Positions 34,204 to 45,393 of a DNA stretch of 64,000 nt are shown one piece after another. Origin of the DNA: Vitellaria paradoxa (lineage: Eukaryota > Streptophyta > Magnoliopsida > Ericales > Sapotaceae); assembly GCA_019916065.1 (NCBI GenBank), contig CM034237.1, positions 27,099,783 to 27,163,782 of the forward strand. Direction: 5' to 3'. Both the position numbers and the translations under genes were made by a program. Under the pieces are notes generated by a model. It saw only the letters and a list, made by a program, of their open reading frames with translations. It made no database searches and had not been told where the DNA came from. Within the stretch, counting starts at the first letter, position 1. Each line of letters starts with the position of its first letter.

Positions 34204-34721
34204 TGTTCGGCAATAATTTTTACCTTCTTCTCCGTTGACCCTTTCTCTCCCTTATCCATGGAAATTGCTTGCAAGCCAGAAAATAATGAAATAAAAGCGG
34301 TCCGAGTTGGTCCCCGACTAAGGATATTCCGATGCTTAAGTCAGTAAATCGTATAAATAATAAGCTCATGTAAACGGAGAGAGAGAGAGATAAGAAGATC
34401 AGAGAAAAAGGAACCGAAAGAAAATCCCTTACGCTGTCTTGGTTTTTAGTATTTATAGATGGAGTGTATGTCTAGTTTTCTGTTGATTTGACTATCACTT
34501 TATTTTGATAGAACTTAAAGTGGAGGTGGGTGACTAACATTAAATGCTAGATGATGTAAGCTTCGTAGGCCGTGAGGTAGTGTAGTACATAAAGTAATTA
34601 TATAACGTAACTAGCAAACTATTTAGTCCCAATTTAATTAGAATATACCCCTTATTCAGGGTTGTAATTTATGATCGACGGACTACTCTTGTGGTCGGAC
34701 AAACTATTTTTACACCTCACA
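34204..34721 (-). repeat. Solo LTR (518 bp) with 5-bp target duplication
   Basis: Ends TGTTCGG and CTCACA on the plus strand; exact TTTAT on both sides (34199-34203, 34722-34726). Absent from the left arm near 28755. Minus orientation is favoured by a TATA box (minus TATAAATA, about 34451-34458) followed by a CT-rich leader. Family not assigned; length fits Ty1/copia. Confidence 0.8.
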
Positions 34722-34769
34722 TTTATGATCAAATGAAATAATGTACTACTAAATCGGAAGGAGTAAAAC

Positions 34770-35233
34770 CTGAAGAGAGAGAGAGAGTAGCCATTACAAG
34801 TAAAGAGATTATACAGTGCCCGAATACCAACAGCCGTAAGTTCAATTAGCCAGCCCATGTATGGTCAGTGAGCCCATGAAACTCACCATTTCCATTTCGC
34901 TTGTCTGAGAAATCAGCGATATTGCAAACATGGCAATAAATACTTTGATCCCTGTCCCAATTAAGCCCCACATAAGGTGAGATTGAGCTGAGATCACTTT
35001 CTTCTCTGCTCCTTCGAGAAGAAAACTAGCAATTAAGGGTGCAATGAGAGTAATAAAAAGTGAAATAAATTGATACAAATTATAAATTTGTAATTTGTAT
35101 AGTGAAATAAAAATAAATAATTTTTAAAATATTTTAATTTTTTAATTATTTTTTTAATTTTTTTTATCACTCCAGAGGTAAGCAGATTCGATCGTTGCTC
35201 TTTAAAAAGTTGATGCCTAGGAAAACTTTGCAT
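34770..35233 (-). pseudogene. Unidentified membrane-protein-like gene fragment, right arm copy
   Basis: Minus-strand reading starts MQSFPRHQLFKEQR (35233), is interrupted by a MITE (35178-35037), then gives EGAEKKVISAQSHLMWGLIG, TGIKVFIAMFAISLISQTS and MGSLTIHGLA. After a frameshift it reads IELTAVGIRALYNLF. It mirrors 28380-28740. Fewer changes in the hydrophobic segment than in the left copy. No family is recognised; it could be a small membrane protein gene captured before the inverted duplication. Confidence 0.5.
35037..35178. mobile_element. MITE (142 bp) with TAA target duplication
   Basis: Flanked by TAA (35034-35036, 35179-35181); begins GGGTGCAATGAG, ends CACTCCAGAGG. The left arm has the uninterrupted site (GCTTAATTGCTAG near 28440). 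TSD size suggests a PIF/Harbinger (Tourist-type) origin. Confidence 0.75.
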
Positions 35234-35488
35234 CCGAGTTTCAACCTTTTTGACTTTTTGTTAGTAGTAAAAGCAGATGAATGACTTTTTGTAAATAGTA
35301 AAAGCACATGAACGGAATCGAAATGCTTTACGTGGAAAACTATGATACACTGCAAGACACGGTGGAAAGTTCTGTATGACGAGCGCGTCAACTTGCTATT
35401 GGGCAGCTTGGTTTGTGTGTCGCTGTTTCAGTTGGGCCTACATCTAAAAATTTTTATTAGATGTGTTACGTTTTTTTATCGTTATTAA

Positions 35489-35851
35489 GGGTATGTTTAG
35501 AATAATAAAAAGTGAGATAAAATGAAATAAAATATAATTTGAAAAAAAAATTTATGTTTAGTACACACATTTCAAATTGTATTTTTTGGCTGTACAAATC
35601 CGTCGAAACGATTTCTACAACCCTAAAAAAAATAGTTAAAGTTGATATCATTCGGTAATTTAGGAGTCCATTGTAAAAATGGTAAAAAAATTTTTGTTAT
35701 TTGATTAACCGAATTCTAGTTATTAACTTTTTTTTTAAGAGATATTAAATTTTTTTTGAATTTCGAGAAGATAAGAATGTATAAAAATGTAATAGAGTTT
35801 TTCAGATGTTTTCAGATATTTTCACCAAATTTTTGTATACCAAACAGGCCC
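35489..35851. mobile_element. MITE (363 bp) with TAA target duplication
   Basis: Begins GGGTATGTTTAG, ends CCAAACAGGCCC; TAA on both sides (35486-35488, 35852-35854). The left arm at 28166-28175 (TTTTTAATAGCGATG) is the empty site. Tourist-like. Confidence 0.78.
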
Positions 35852-36148
35852 TAAAAACAAAAAGAAAGGAGAGAAAAAAAAATTGTTTTTTTAAATTTCA
35901 ATTTCTCTTGATTAATTTGTTGCAAACTCTAAAAGTTTTATAAATGTTTTTTAGTGCTCTTTTATAAACACCATCCGCTAAAATGGAGATGATTGTATGT
36001 AGAATTATGTAAAATAGTAGAATGAAAAAATAATTGTCGTTTATCCAAAATAAAAAAAGTGCTATAATTTTCTCCCCCCCCAAAAATAATGTTATTAAGT
36101 GTTGCAATTGGATTGAATTCATTTGAGATAATAGATAGACCAACCCTG

Positions 36149-36338
36149 TTTGTAGTGTCAAATTTTAACAAAAATAGTAAATAAAATTTTAAATTGTTGA
36201 GTTTTGGCATGTTTCTATGAAAAGTTTGAAAAAATTAATTGGTAAAATTTTTAAAAAGTTACAAATTTTGGGCGTAGAAAAATTTGAAGAAAATTAAAAA
36301 AAAATTAGATTTTTTATTGACTAATTTGACACTACAAA
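36149..36338. mobile_element. MITE with 16-bp perfect inverted repeats
   Basis: TTTGTAGTGTCAAATT at 36149-36164 and its exact complement at 36323-36338. The segment is missing from the left arm near 27228. Target duplication not resolved. Confidence 0.7.
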
Positions 36339-36815
36339 TGCATACTTTTTTTTTTCTACTGTATGATTAGATCAATATCTTGTTAGATATTTTTTCTTTT
36401 TATCTCTTGATTCGGCTTCCCTAGATTAGTTAGACCATTGCCTACATATTTGATATTTTAACATCTTGATCACCTAAAAAGATTTATTTTTACCAAAATA
36501 GAGTTCATCACGGTATCAAAGTGATACCCTCGACCTCAACAAAACCCTCAATTCAGCGATTGTTCCAGGGTTCCACCTTTATTTTCGCTTGCGCTAGCCT
36601 TCCACCCATCGACCACTATAGACACGACTAATCCTAGCAGCCTTCTAAACCCAGACCCATAAGCGTGTTGCTTCGGACGATGCCCACACAAAAATGCAAA
36701 AACTAATCACCGATCTCTCTCTTTCTCCATATTTTTTTCATTGGATAGATCATTCATAAATATCCTTAGTCATCACTTCTTTTAAAAAATAACTGTACTT
36801 CAAGGAGTTGTTATA

Positions 36816-37481
36816 ACTTGTTTAGTAATATTTCTATTTATTTTTATAGATTTTTGAAAATAGGTAATAAAAATTAAATCTGTTTTTATTGTTTTACAAA
36901 AAAAAAAAAAAAGTAAAAATATGAACAAAAAATGTAAAAAAAAAAAAAGTTATTTTCACTCTTTTTTTTTTCTTCTCCATCATAAATATTTTGTCAATTT
37001 TAATACTTTGCCCATTGTTGTTGCATCACATTAAAATGAACAATCTTATTTCTATATTTTATTAAACTATTATATTTAATAAATAATATAATTAAATTAA
37101 ATTTAATTAAATTAATTTAAAAATAAATAATATAATTGAATCAATTAAATTAAATTAAATAATTATTATTAATTTGATTAACATTACATATAAATTATAT
37201 CTAATATACTTTACTTTTATCAAGTTAGTTTATTTTAATAAATAATTTAGTATGTTTAATTTAATTTAATTATTGACTAAATTAATATGAAATATATTTT
37301 ACTAACTTTAATTATTTTTTTTAAATTAACGTGATTTAATATTTTATAAAAATAAAAATTAATTATTATAAACAAAAATTACATTTTTAAATACTGTTTC
37401 AATTTTTGTTTTAAAAAAAATGACAACAAAAAATAAAAATTAAAAAAATAAAAAAAAAAAAACATCGTTTGATAACGGCTC
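36816..37481. mobile_element. AT-rich 666-bp insertion flanked by TTATA
   Basis: TTATA at 36811-36815 and 37482-37486; the left arm near 26810 reads through without it. Related in sequence to the spacer of the fold-back element (31150-32105). Terminal inverted repeats are weak, so the class is unknown. Confidence 0.6.
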
Positions 37482-37559
37482 TTATATAATCATGGCCCTT
37501 TGTGCAAAAAATAAACTATGATTCACGGATAGACCCCTTCCCTTGCCTTCTGACATTAA

Positions 37560-38184
37560 TATCTTTAGAGTGGTGGTGATTTAGAATAATTTCTTCCTTC
37601 CTTTTTACATATTTCTTACGGTGAGTAATATAATAGAATTCTTTATTAGTTACTATGTTAGTCCAATTAGTATATATTATACACTAAACAACTTTTAATC
37701 TTACAAATAATGCGGGATAATATACTTGATGTTCAGTAGAGTTTACTTTTTTATTTATTTTGGATTAAAATGCCCATTAAAGGCAATGAAAATGTTATTC
37801 ATTCTTCTATAATCATTACATAGAATTTGTGAGTTCTTTTACTTAATTGATAAGGTAAGGTTACTGTGATTCTTCAAATTTTTATTCCATTTTTAAATCT
37901 ATTAAAATTATCTGAAGCATTTCAATTAGTTCCAATTATAACCGAATTAAAAGAACAACATGAAGTTCACATGTCAAATTATCCGAATATATGAAAGGAA
38001 ATATTCATAAAACAATTCAAAAAACATACAAAAGAAATGAAGAAACATCTAATTAATGAACAGTCAAGAGAATCTAAAACCGAATTGACTGCAAACTGAA
38101 AATAAAAATTTTAGTGAAGTTATTCACTACTAATTCAGTAACATGCACCCCCTAAACCTGTCAGATCATTTTATTTAAGCAAAT
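37560..38184 (+). repeat. Direct duplication, copy 1 (flank of TDP2-like pseudogene)
   Basis: Aligns with 39660-40255 in the same orientation, from TTTAGAGTGGTGGT to GTCAGATCATTTT. Copy 2 borders the last TDP2-like exon, copy 1 borders the inverted duplication. No reading frame is conserved. Confidence 0.85.
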
Positions 38185-39018
38185 GATTGAGGTTCCCTTT
38201 AATCTTAGGTGAGTGGGAGTGTAACACAGTTTTTCAACTGCAATTTATATTGATTTTCGACCTGAGATAAACAGATGCCTAAGTAGTGACATAACGGAAG
38301 GGTCAAGGGTGTAACTCGATTCCTTTAAATCTTACACCTATAGGTGTGTAACTCGACTCCCCACTCACGGTGTATATTGAGATAGATATTTATTGTATGC
38401 ATAAATGACATGGTTGATAGCCCCACGTGCTTCGCTAAGTATTACCCACTTCAGGACAAGGCTGGAGGAAGATGAAAATTAGAGTATGCATTGGGATTGT
38501 ATTCCATCACTTTCCATTACATGAGATTACATCAAATTTGTTATATATTAACATATTGAGATGGTGTGCTTATGACATTGATGATGAGATATGTAGGCAG
38601 TTTAGATATGAATGGCCTGAATCCAATCCTAACTATAAATGATAATATTTGTGTTACTTGTTTTAACCTGAGAGTTGGACTACTAGTATTATAAATTATG
38701 CAACCTAATATGTGACTCTAAGATTTATATTTATGATGCATGATCTCGAGAGATATAAAGATAATTGTGATACATGTTATGACCGTATTGGCCTTACATG
38801 TTATTGTCATTGAGAATGAAGTTAAATTTGATTATTGATCTTTAATTATTGGTGATGTTTTGTATTATTATTTTTATATGATAATGAGGAAAGATAATAA
38901 GATGCTCTAATTGATATTCATTATATTGATTCGATCTTAAATCAGAGTTTTATTTATTTAAAATAGGTTCTTATATTCTCATGTCGTTCGTCCTAAACTA
39001 TAAGGTTAGGACATGACA
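38185..39018 (+). repeat. Chromovirus LTR 3' fragment
   Basis: Aligns with about 24000-24859 of the chromovirus LTR, including GGTGTGTAACTCGACTCCCC and the terminal TTAGGACATGACA (39005-39018). No primer site follows (TTTTGATTTGAAAT), so internal sequence is lost. Its left end is truncated at the duplication edge. Confidence 0.8.
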
Positions 39019-39127
39019 TTTTGATTTGAAATACACATTTAATGTACTTGAATTAGATATCATTTAACGAAAGAGTGAACTTAGGTCAAGCATAATTCAT
39101 ATATTAAAGCAAATTGTTGAATTTGAA

Positions 39128-39850
39128 ATATTAGAATTTAAAATCAAATAAAAATTATATAATTCTAGTGTGTTACTGTATATGCTAAAATGTCATCACA
39201 TAGTGTGATGGTCATTTGAAATAATTTATCATCTCTTCTCACATCTTTTTTTGTTATGAGTAGTATAAGGAGATTTTTTATTAATTATTACGTTAATTTG
39301 ACCATGGTATAGTATACACTAACAAAATTTTAACTTGAGGAGTAATGCGTGACAGTGTAAAATAGTTCTTGAAATTGAAATATTTGCATTTGAAATCAAA
39401 CTAAAATTATTTCTAGCATTCTGCTATATATTTGCTAAAGTTTGTCATATATAGCATGTGTGATCATTTAGAATTATTTCTCTCCAATTCTAACATAATC
39501 CTTATCATGAGAGATATAATGAGATTTTTTTTTTTTTTTTTTGGTTACTAGCTATGTCAGTCTAACTAAATTACAACATAAACTAAATAACTTTAAATTT
39601 TAGAAGTAATGCAGGACAATGTAAAAAAATTATTGAAGTTAAAATATAGGCATTTAAGATCAAATGAAAAATATTTAGAGTGGTGGTCATTTTAGAACAA
39701 TTTCTTCCTTCCTTTTTACATATTTCCTAGGGTGAGTGATATAATAGAATTCTTTATTAGTTACTATGTTAGTCTAATTAGAGTATATTATACACTAGAC
39801 AATTTTTAATTTTACAAATAATGCGGGATAATATGATAAATGTTCGGTGG
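39128..39850 (+). repeat. Tandem repeat, about 260-bp units (three diverged copies)
   Basis: Units start near 39128, 39386 and 39646. Each has GCATTTRARATCAAA or similar, a TGGTCATTT.GAA block, an AGTRATATAA.RAGATT block and a TAATGCRGGACARTGTAA block. The first about 180 bp of 37560-38184 is another copy. Not coding. Confidence 0.75.
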
Positions 39851-40372
39851 AGTTTAATTAGTTATTTATTTTGGATTAAAATACCCATTAAAGCGAAGAA
39901 AATGTATTCTATTATAATTATTTTATAGACTTTGTGAGTTCTTTTATTTAATTGATAAGCTTACCTTGATTATTCATTTTTTTTTTATTCCAATGTCAAA
40001 TTTATTAAAATTGCCTAAAACATTTCAATTAGTTCCAATTATAGCCGAATTAAAAGGATGATATCAAGCTCCCTTGTCAAATTATCCAGATACATAGAAA
40101 GGAAATATTCATGAAACAATTCAAAAAGCATACAAAAGAAATGAAGAAACACCTATTGAACAGTTGCAAACCGAAAATGAAAGTTTTAGTGAAGTTATTC
40201 AATTCTGATTGAGTTACAACCACCCCCCCTAAGCCAGTCAAATCATTTTTTCTTAAAAGCCATGGAAGCACAGCATTATCACTATCTGGGACAAGCAACT
40301 TACTAGAGACTTACTAAATTTCTACTTGCCAAAGCTCATATAATAGGGTGCTTAATTACTTCCATTGAACCT

Positions 40373-41440
40373 CTAGGAGTAATCCATACTAATCAACAGG
40401 GGCTCCTTTCCAACCATGTCAATGGCCACCAATTTGAAGTCACGCAAATTGCATATAAATCTATCAAACCTCTTTTGACAACATTGGGCTCGTATTAGGG
40501 TCGAGTGTCCATCCCTTCTCCTTCTCCCCTGTCCTCAGCTCTGTCCAGGCATCGACCCATGTATCAAATACGGGAAAATTCCCATCCGATTCTTCGTCCC
40601 AAATCATTTCTCCACAAAAAATCACATTTGAATGATTATTGAGGATGCTAAGAACCTCCTTTGCCTGAGCTACTCATTTCCTGCTGAAAGAGGTCGACTC
40701 ACTGCCCGACCAGTGGCAGAGCCACATTAAGGCAAAGGGCAAGTGACCTCCCTTGATTTTAGATGTTAAATTATTAAAATATCCTTGGTATTTTATTTTT
40801 TATTAAAAAAATAAATTACTTCAATATTAGGGTGTATTGGCCTTATTAAAAAGATTAAGGTTAATTCAAATTCTTTCAACATAAAAGCAGTTTATAAAAA
40901 TTAAACCCAAGTATTTTTTGTGAAATAAAATATATTCTCGCATTACACTATTGAATATTTTTGTGTATAACATAGAAAAAATATAATATAAATATAATTA
41001 ATTCTATAAACAATAAAAACTTAATAATAATTATATTTTTTTATAGTAATGAGAGACATTCTATTAAATCTCAGATACTGCTAAAATAACCAATTAAACC
41101 ATTAAACTGAAAAAAATATAGTCACCGGTTTAATATTTACAAATAATTTAATCTCTCCCTAAAAGTGATATTGTTTCTCTTTTACTCTTAATCCCAAAAT
41201 AATTTATTGTTCTCATCTTAGATGTCTGGTGCCCCCTTTACTAAAAATTCTGAATCCACCTCTGTGCCCGACGATGCACTCTTCCAATGGCCACTGCTGC
41301 TGCTGCTCCGGCAGATGGCAATCACCAAAGGTTTTGGTTTTGCTATTTTCCCCCCCAACACATCAATCTGAATTTCGTAAATTACTTCCTTCCCCAACTT
41401 TTGAAGGGTATGAAGCTGAAGCACTTGGTAGTTGGCTTAA
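40373..41440 (-). pseudogene. TDP2-like pseudogene, 3' exon, split by a hAT MITE
   Basis: TDP2 is a Mg-dependent DNA 5'-tyrosyl phosphodiesterase. The minus-strand exon begins after an AG at 41442-41441 with LSQLPS. After a frameshift it gives SFIPFKSWGRK and KPKPLVIA. Beyond the MITE it gives QAKEVLSILNNHSNVIF, then CGEMIWDEESDG and TWVDAWTELR, then RFICNLRDFKLVAIDMVGKE and a stop at 40375-40373. The family's catalytic G-D-M-N reads G-E-M-I, losing both active residues. The last conserved S-D-H block is missing in frame. It pairs with exon 48040-47927 as one minus-strand gene. Confidence 0.8.
40711..41264. mobile_element. hAT MITE (554 bp) with exact 8-bp target duplication
   Basis: TGCCCGAC at 40703-40710 and 41265-41272, identical. 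Ends CAGTGGCAGAGCC and (complement) CAGAGGTGGATTC. It sits inside the TDP2-like exon. A shared CAGTGGCGGAGCC-type end is common among plant hAT elements. No coding capacity. Confidence 0.85.
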
Positions 41441-41479
41441 CTAAATACATACATACATTTATATATGTCGATATATAGA

Positions 41480-41632
41480 GTGTGTTTAAAGTGACAAAAA
41501 GTAAGATAAATGAGATAAAATAAAATAATTTATAAGTTAATAATTTGTGCAGTGCGATAAAAAATGAATAACTTTCAGAAGTTTTAGAGATTTTTAGATT
41601 TTTCAAAGATTTTTAGCAAACCAAACACACCT
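41480..41632. mobile_element. MITE (about 150 bp)
   Basis: GTGTGTTTAAAGTGAC at the left and (complement) GTGTGTTTGGTTTGCT at the right. Interior resembles the MITE at 35489 (AAAAGTRAGATAAA, TTTTTAGATTTTTC). Target duplication ambiguous because of flanking TATAG. Confidence 0.6.
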
Positions 41633-41717
41633 ATAGATATAAATTTGCAAATTAAAAATTGTATAACCCCTCAATTATTAAAAATTAGATAGATTCTACC
41701 TTTAAACATTTCATTGA

Positions 41718-42135
41718 ATATCATTGTTAGTATGATGACTTGTTTGAGAGTCCCACATGGATTTGCTCACAAAAGAAGGGAAGTCTTACAATGTTATAAA
41801 TAAAGGCCCCTTTTAAGTGGGTAAACGCATGCCGATTGAAGTAATAGGTAGCAAGTTTAGATTTTAGTTAAATTCTTCTTTTGTGAACTAAGAGTTAGAG
41901 TTTGCTTGGGAAATTGTTTTGTAGGTTGTCTTGAGGTATTGGGTGAAAGAAAAAATTACATGATTTGTAAAAAATTTTCACATAATAAATTTTCTTATTT
42001 GAGTGCTTGTGATTTTTTTGGGTTTAGATGTTTTTTCATATAAATTCTTATGTTGTTATTATTTCTCATTTCTTCTTAATATTTTACGAAAGGTAAATTT
42101 GAGTGGATAAATTTAGGAGGCCTAAATTCCCAACA
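41718..42135 (+). repeat. TR-GAG-like 5' LTR, 5'-truncated
   Basis: Matches 46080-46491 (for example GGAGGCCTAAATTCCCAACA end, TATAAATAAAGGCC TATA region at 41796). The first about 95 bases of the complete LTR are missing. Confidence 0.8.
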
Positions 42136-42283
42136 AGTGATATTAGAGTTTAGGTTTTTTAGGGCCCTGGAGCTTTGGTGTGATAGTGTGAATACGTACA
42201 AATCTACGGAGGTTTTGTCTAAGAGATTGAGTTTTAAGTTAAATCAATGTGACCCCCTATAATCTTTCTTGGGAACTTACTTA

Positions 42284-42428
42284 GGGAGTGTTTGGAGTGT
42301 CAAAATAACTAAAAAAATCAAAAGTGAATATTGATGTGATATAAAAGTAACACGTGGCGTAATTTTGATTGGAGAAATTTGAAAATTTTTGAAGTTTTTT
42401 GGAAATTTTTGGGGAACTAAACGATCTC
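42284..42428. mobile_element. Tourist-like MITE (145 bp) with TTA target duplication
   Basis: TTA at 42281-42283 and 42429-42431; ends GGGAGTGTTTGGAGT and (complement) GAGATCGTTTAGTTC. The homologous gag copies at 51810 and 53083 (AAGTAAGTTC or AAGTAAGTTT) lack it, confirming insertion. Confidence 0.82.
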
Positions 42429-43233
42429 TTAGCAAGTACTATTCATTTCTATGACAAAAATCATTAAGGCAAAAGTGCAAAATAATGTCAAAAAGCAGGG
42501 ATTCAAATCTTGTTAGATTTGAAATGAAGAAATTCAACAAGAGAATTAATTTTGGCTTGTGACAAGTGTAAGTCAGAGACATACAGTTGGGATTATATAA
42601 GGCGTTGAAAGATAGTTTAACCCTTAATATCAGCAGTATTACTAGTGTGAAAGGAAAAAGTAATTCTTTCAGAAGTTATCGATAAATTCTTTTCTTAAGA
42701 AAAGAGACCCGATGGTGCAAGCAGTGTTTCTCTTGAATACTTAGCTACACTACAACAATAAACACTTTTAGCGACCAAAAATTTAGTCGCGAAAAATTAT
42801 TTTTTGGTCGCTACAACTTTTGCTGACCAAATATAATTTGGTCACCTGTTGGTCAGCAAAGGCTAGTGGTAAAAGGTATTGGCAACCAAAAATATATTTG
42901 GTCAGTAAAAGTATAATTTTTGCCGACCAAACTTTGATTGCTAAAAGGTACGCCTTTGGCGACCAACATATATTTGGTCGGCAAAGGTTTACCCTTTAGC
43001 GACCAAAATTTTGGTAGCCAAAGGTTAGTTTTTGGTAGCCAATTGGTCGCTAAAAGGGTCTTTAATCGGAAATTTGAATTAATTTAAAAAAATAAAAATT
43101 CAAATGTGATGCCTCTAGCGACCAAAATTTTGGTCGCCAAAGGTTAGTTTTTGGTGACCAATTGGTCGCTAAAAGGGTCTTTAATTAGAAATTTGAATTA
43201 ATTTAAAAAAAAATAAAAATTCAAATGTGGTGC

Positions 43234-43340
43234 CACGTGTCATCATTTGCTGACCTGTCATCATGCCATATGGCAACTTGTGTTATGCCACGTGTCGACC
43301 TATGATTCCGCCACGTGTTAGCCTACTATTGCATCACGTG
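43234..43340. promoter_or_regulatory. Cluster of four CACGTG (G-box core) sites in the CACTA element
   Basis: CACGTG at 43234-43239, 43289-43294, 43312-43317 and 43335-43340. In plants CACGTG is a core for bZIP and bHLH factors. Only the motif is seen; activity is not shown. Confidence 0.45.
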
Positions 43341-44568
43341 TTGAATCTATATTTTTGAGATTTTTGTTGTTGTAGATTCGAACTCGTGCCATTTCTTTGA
43401 AAGTTCATGTGGTTGGCCACTAGGCCAAACTATTATTTGTATATATATTTTACACTATTTTGTATATATAAACAAACCTTTATCACTTTTGGCGACCAAT
43501 TGGTCGCTAAAGAGGTACTTTTACCGACCAATTGGTCGCCAAAAATGATAAAAAAATTTATGATTTTTATTTAATTACTTTAACTTTTTTGTAATAATTT
43601 TTTAACACTTTTGCCAACCAATTGGTTGCAAGAAGTGCCCCTTTATAGACTAATTAGTTAGCAAAAGTGATAAAAAAATTTATTATTTTTATTTAATTAT
43701 TTTAACTTTTGTTTCAATAATTTGAAATCATAAACAATATATGAAACTATATAGATATTTAGTAAATAATTTATGAATAACTACTATATTTAACTAAAAA
43801 TATTTTTAAATGTTTTTTTTTATTTCCCTCTAATTCGTATGTGTAGCACATATTTAATACATATCTTTAATTTAGTTATATCATGGCTCACTATTTTTTT
43901 TTTCATTTTGTATTTATATTTTTAAAAATAATTTGGTCGCATTTAGTTTTAGTTTTAGAAAATTATTTTAAAAAGTAAAATTTTTGAAAACCATTTTAAG
44001 AATTTATTTCTAATAAAAAAATATTTTAGGTGACTATATTTGGAAATAAGTTCTAAAAAAATAAAGAAATGAAATTACTTAAATTTAATAAATAATATTT
44101 GTTATTTTCATTTTTAAATTTAAAATAATGTCACTTTAATATAATTAATATTAAATTACACTAAACAATTATTTGATATTAAAACGTTTAATATTCACTT
44201 GGTTATAAGTCATACAAACTATAAAGCTTACTCCAACATATTTACTTTTAAAAAAATGATTATACATTCAAATTATCTAAATTTGATTTTGATGAATTTA
44301 GTTTTAGCATTAATCTGGTAACATTCTTTTATTGATCTATAATTATAATTTTTGATAATTTTTATAAATTAATTAAAATTAATAAATAACGTTGAAATAA
44401 AATTTATGAAATCTAATTTCAATCATACAAAGAGATAAATAAATTTGTGTGAGAGAAAGATAGAGAAAGAAATAAAATTTAATTATTTTTATTTATCTAT
44501 TTGAATTTTTTAGCTAATAAATTAATATTTGGTTGATAAAAAAAAAATTTTAACAACCAATTGGTCGC

Positions 44569-45393
44569 CAAATGCTTGGAATTTAGCCACCAAACTTATT
44601 TGGTCGCTAAAAATGAATGTCAAAAGTTGCTAAAAATGAATGTCAAAAATTATGAAAATATTCAGCGACCAAATGTTTTGGTAGCCAAAATCCATTGTTG
44701 GTGCCAAAGGATGGAAGGAAATATTTTAAAACTCTTTAGCGACTAAATTAATATTTGGTCGGTAAAGATTAACTTTTAGTGACCAATTGGATGCCAAATG
44801 CTGGAATTTAGCTACCAAACTTATTTGGTCACTAAAAATGAATGTCAAAAATTATGAAAATATTCCGTGACCAAATGTTTTGGTAGCCAAAAGCCATTGT
44901 TAGTGCCAAAAGATGGAGGGAAATATTTTGAAACTCTTTAGTGACTAAATTAATATTTGGTCAGTAAAGGTTAACTTTTAGTGACCAATTGGTCTTCAAA
45001 TGCTTGGAATTTAGCAATCAAACTTATTTTGTCGCTAAAAATAAATATCAAAAATTATTAAAATATTCTGCGACCAAATGTTTTGGTAGCCAAAAGCCAT
45101 TGTTGGCGCCAAAGGATGAAGGGAAATATTTTAGAACTCTTTAACGAATAAATTAATATTTGGTTGGTAAAGGTTAACTTTTAGCGATCAATTGATCCCC
45201 AACTGCTTGGAATTTAGCAATCAAACTTATTTGGTCACTAAAAATAAATGTCAAAAATTATTAAAATATTCCGCGACCAAATGTTTTGGTAGCCAAAAGC
45301 CATTGTTGGCGCCAAAGGATGGAGAGAAATATTTTAGAACTCTTTAACAACTAAATTAATATTTGGTCGGTAAAGGTTAACTTTTAGCGACCA
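44569..45393. repeat. About 205-bp tandem repeats in the CACTA right subterminal region
   Basis: Units start at the AATTGG..GCCAAATGCTTGGAA string at 44569, 44785, 44997, 45190 and 45393 (spacing 193-216). Each carries several GCGACCAA-type motifs and a GCCATTGTTGGCGCCAAA block. Confidence 0.85.

Larger units (their letters stand above)
33975..37555 (-). repeat. Right arm of the large inverted duplication
   Basis: Reverse complement of 26700-29045 with extra insertions: solo LTR 34204-34721, MITE 35037-35178, MITE 35489-35851, TIR element 36149-36338 and the 666-bp element 36816-37481. The left arm shows empty sites for these. No host gene except the membrane-like fragment. Confidence 0.85.

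Noticed and set aside
43365..43440. tRNA-like string with GGCCACTAGGCCAAAC
   Set aside because: No cloverleaf can be completed; similar strings are common in CACTA and other transposons.
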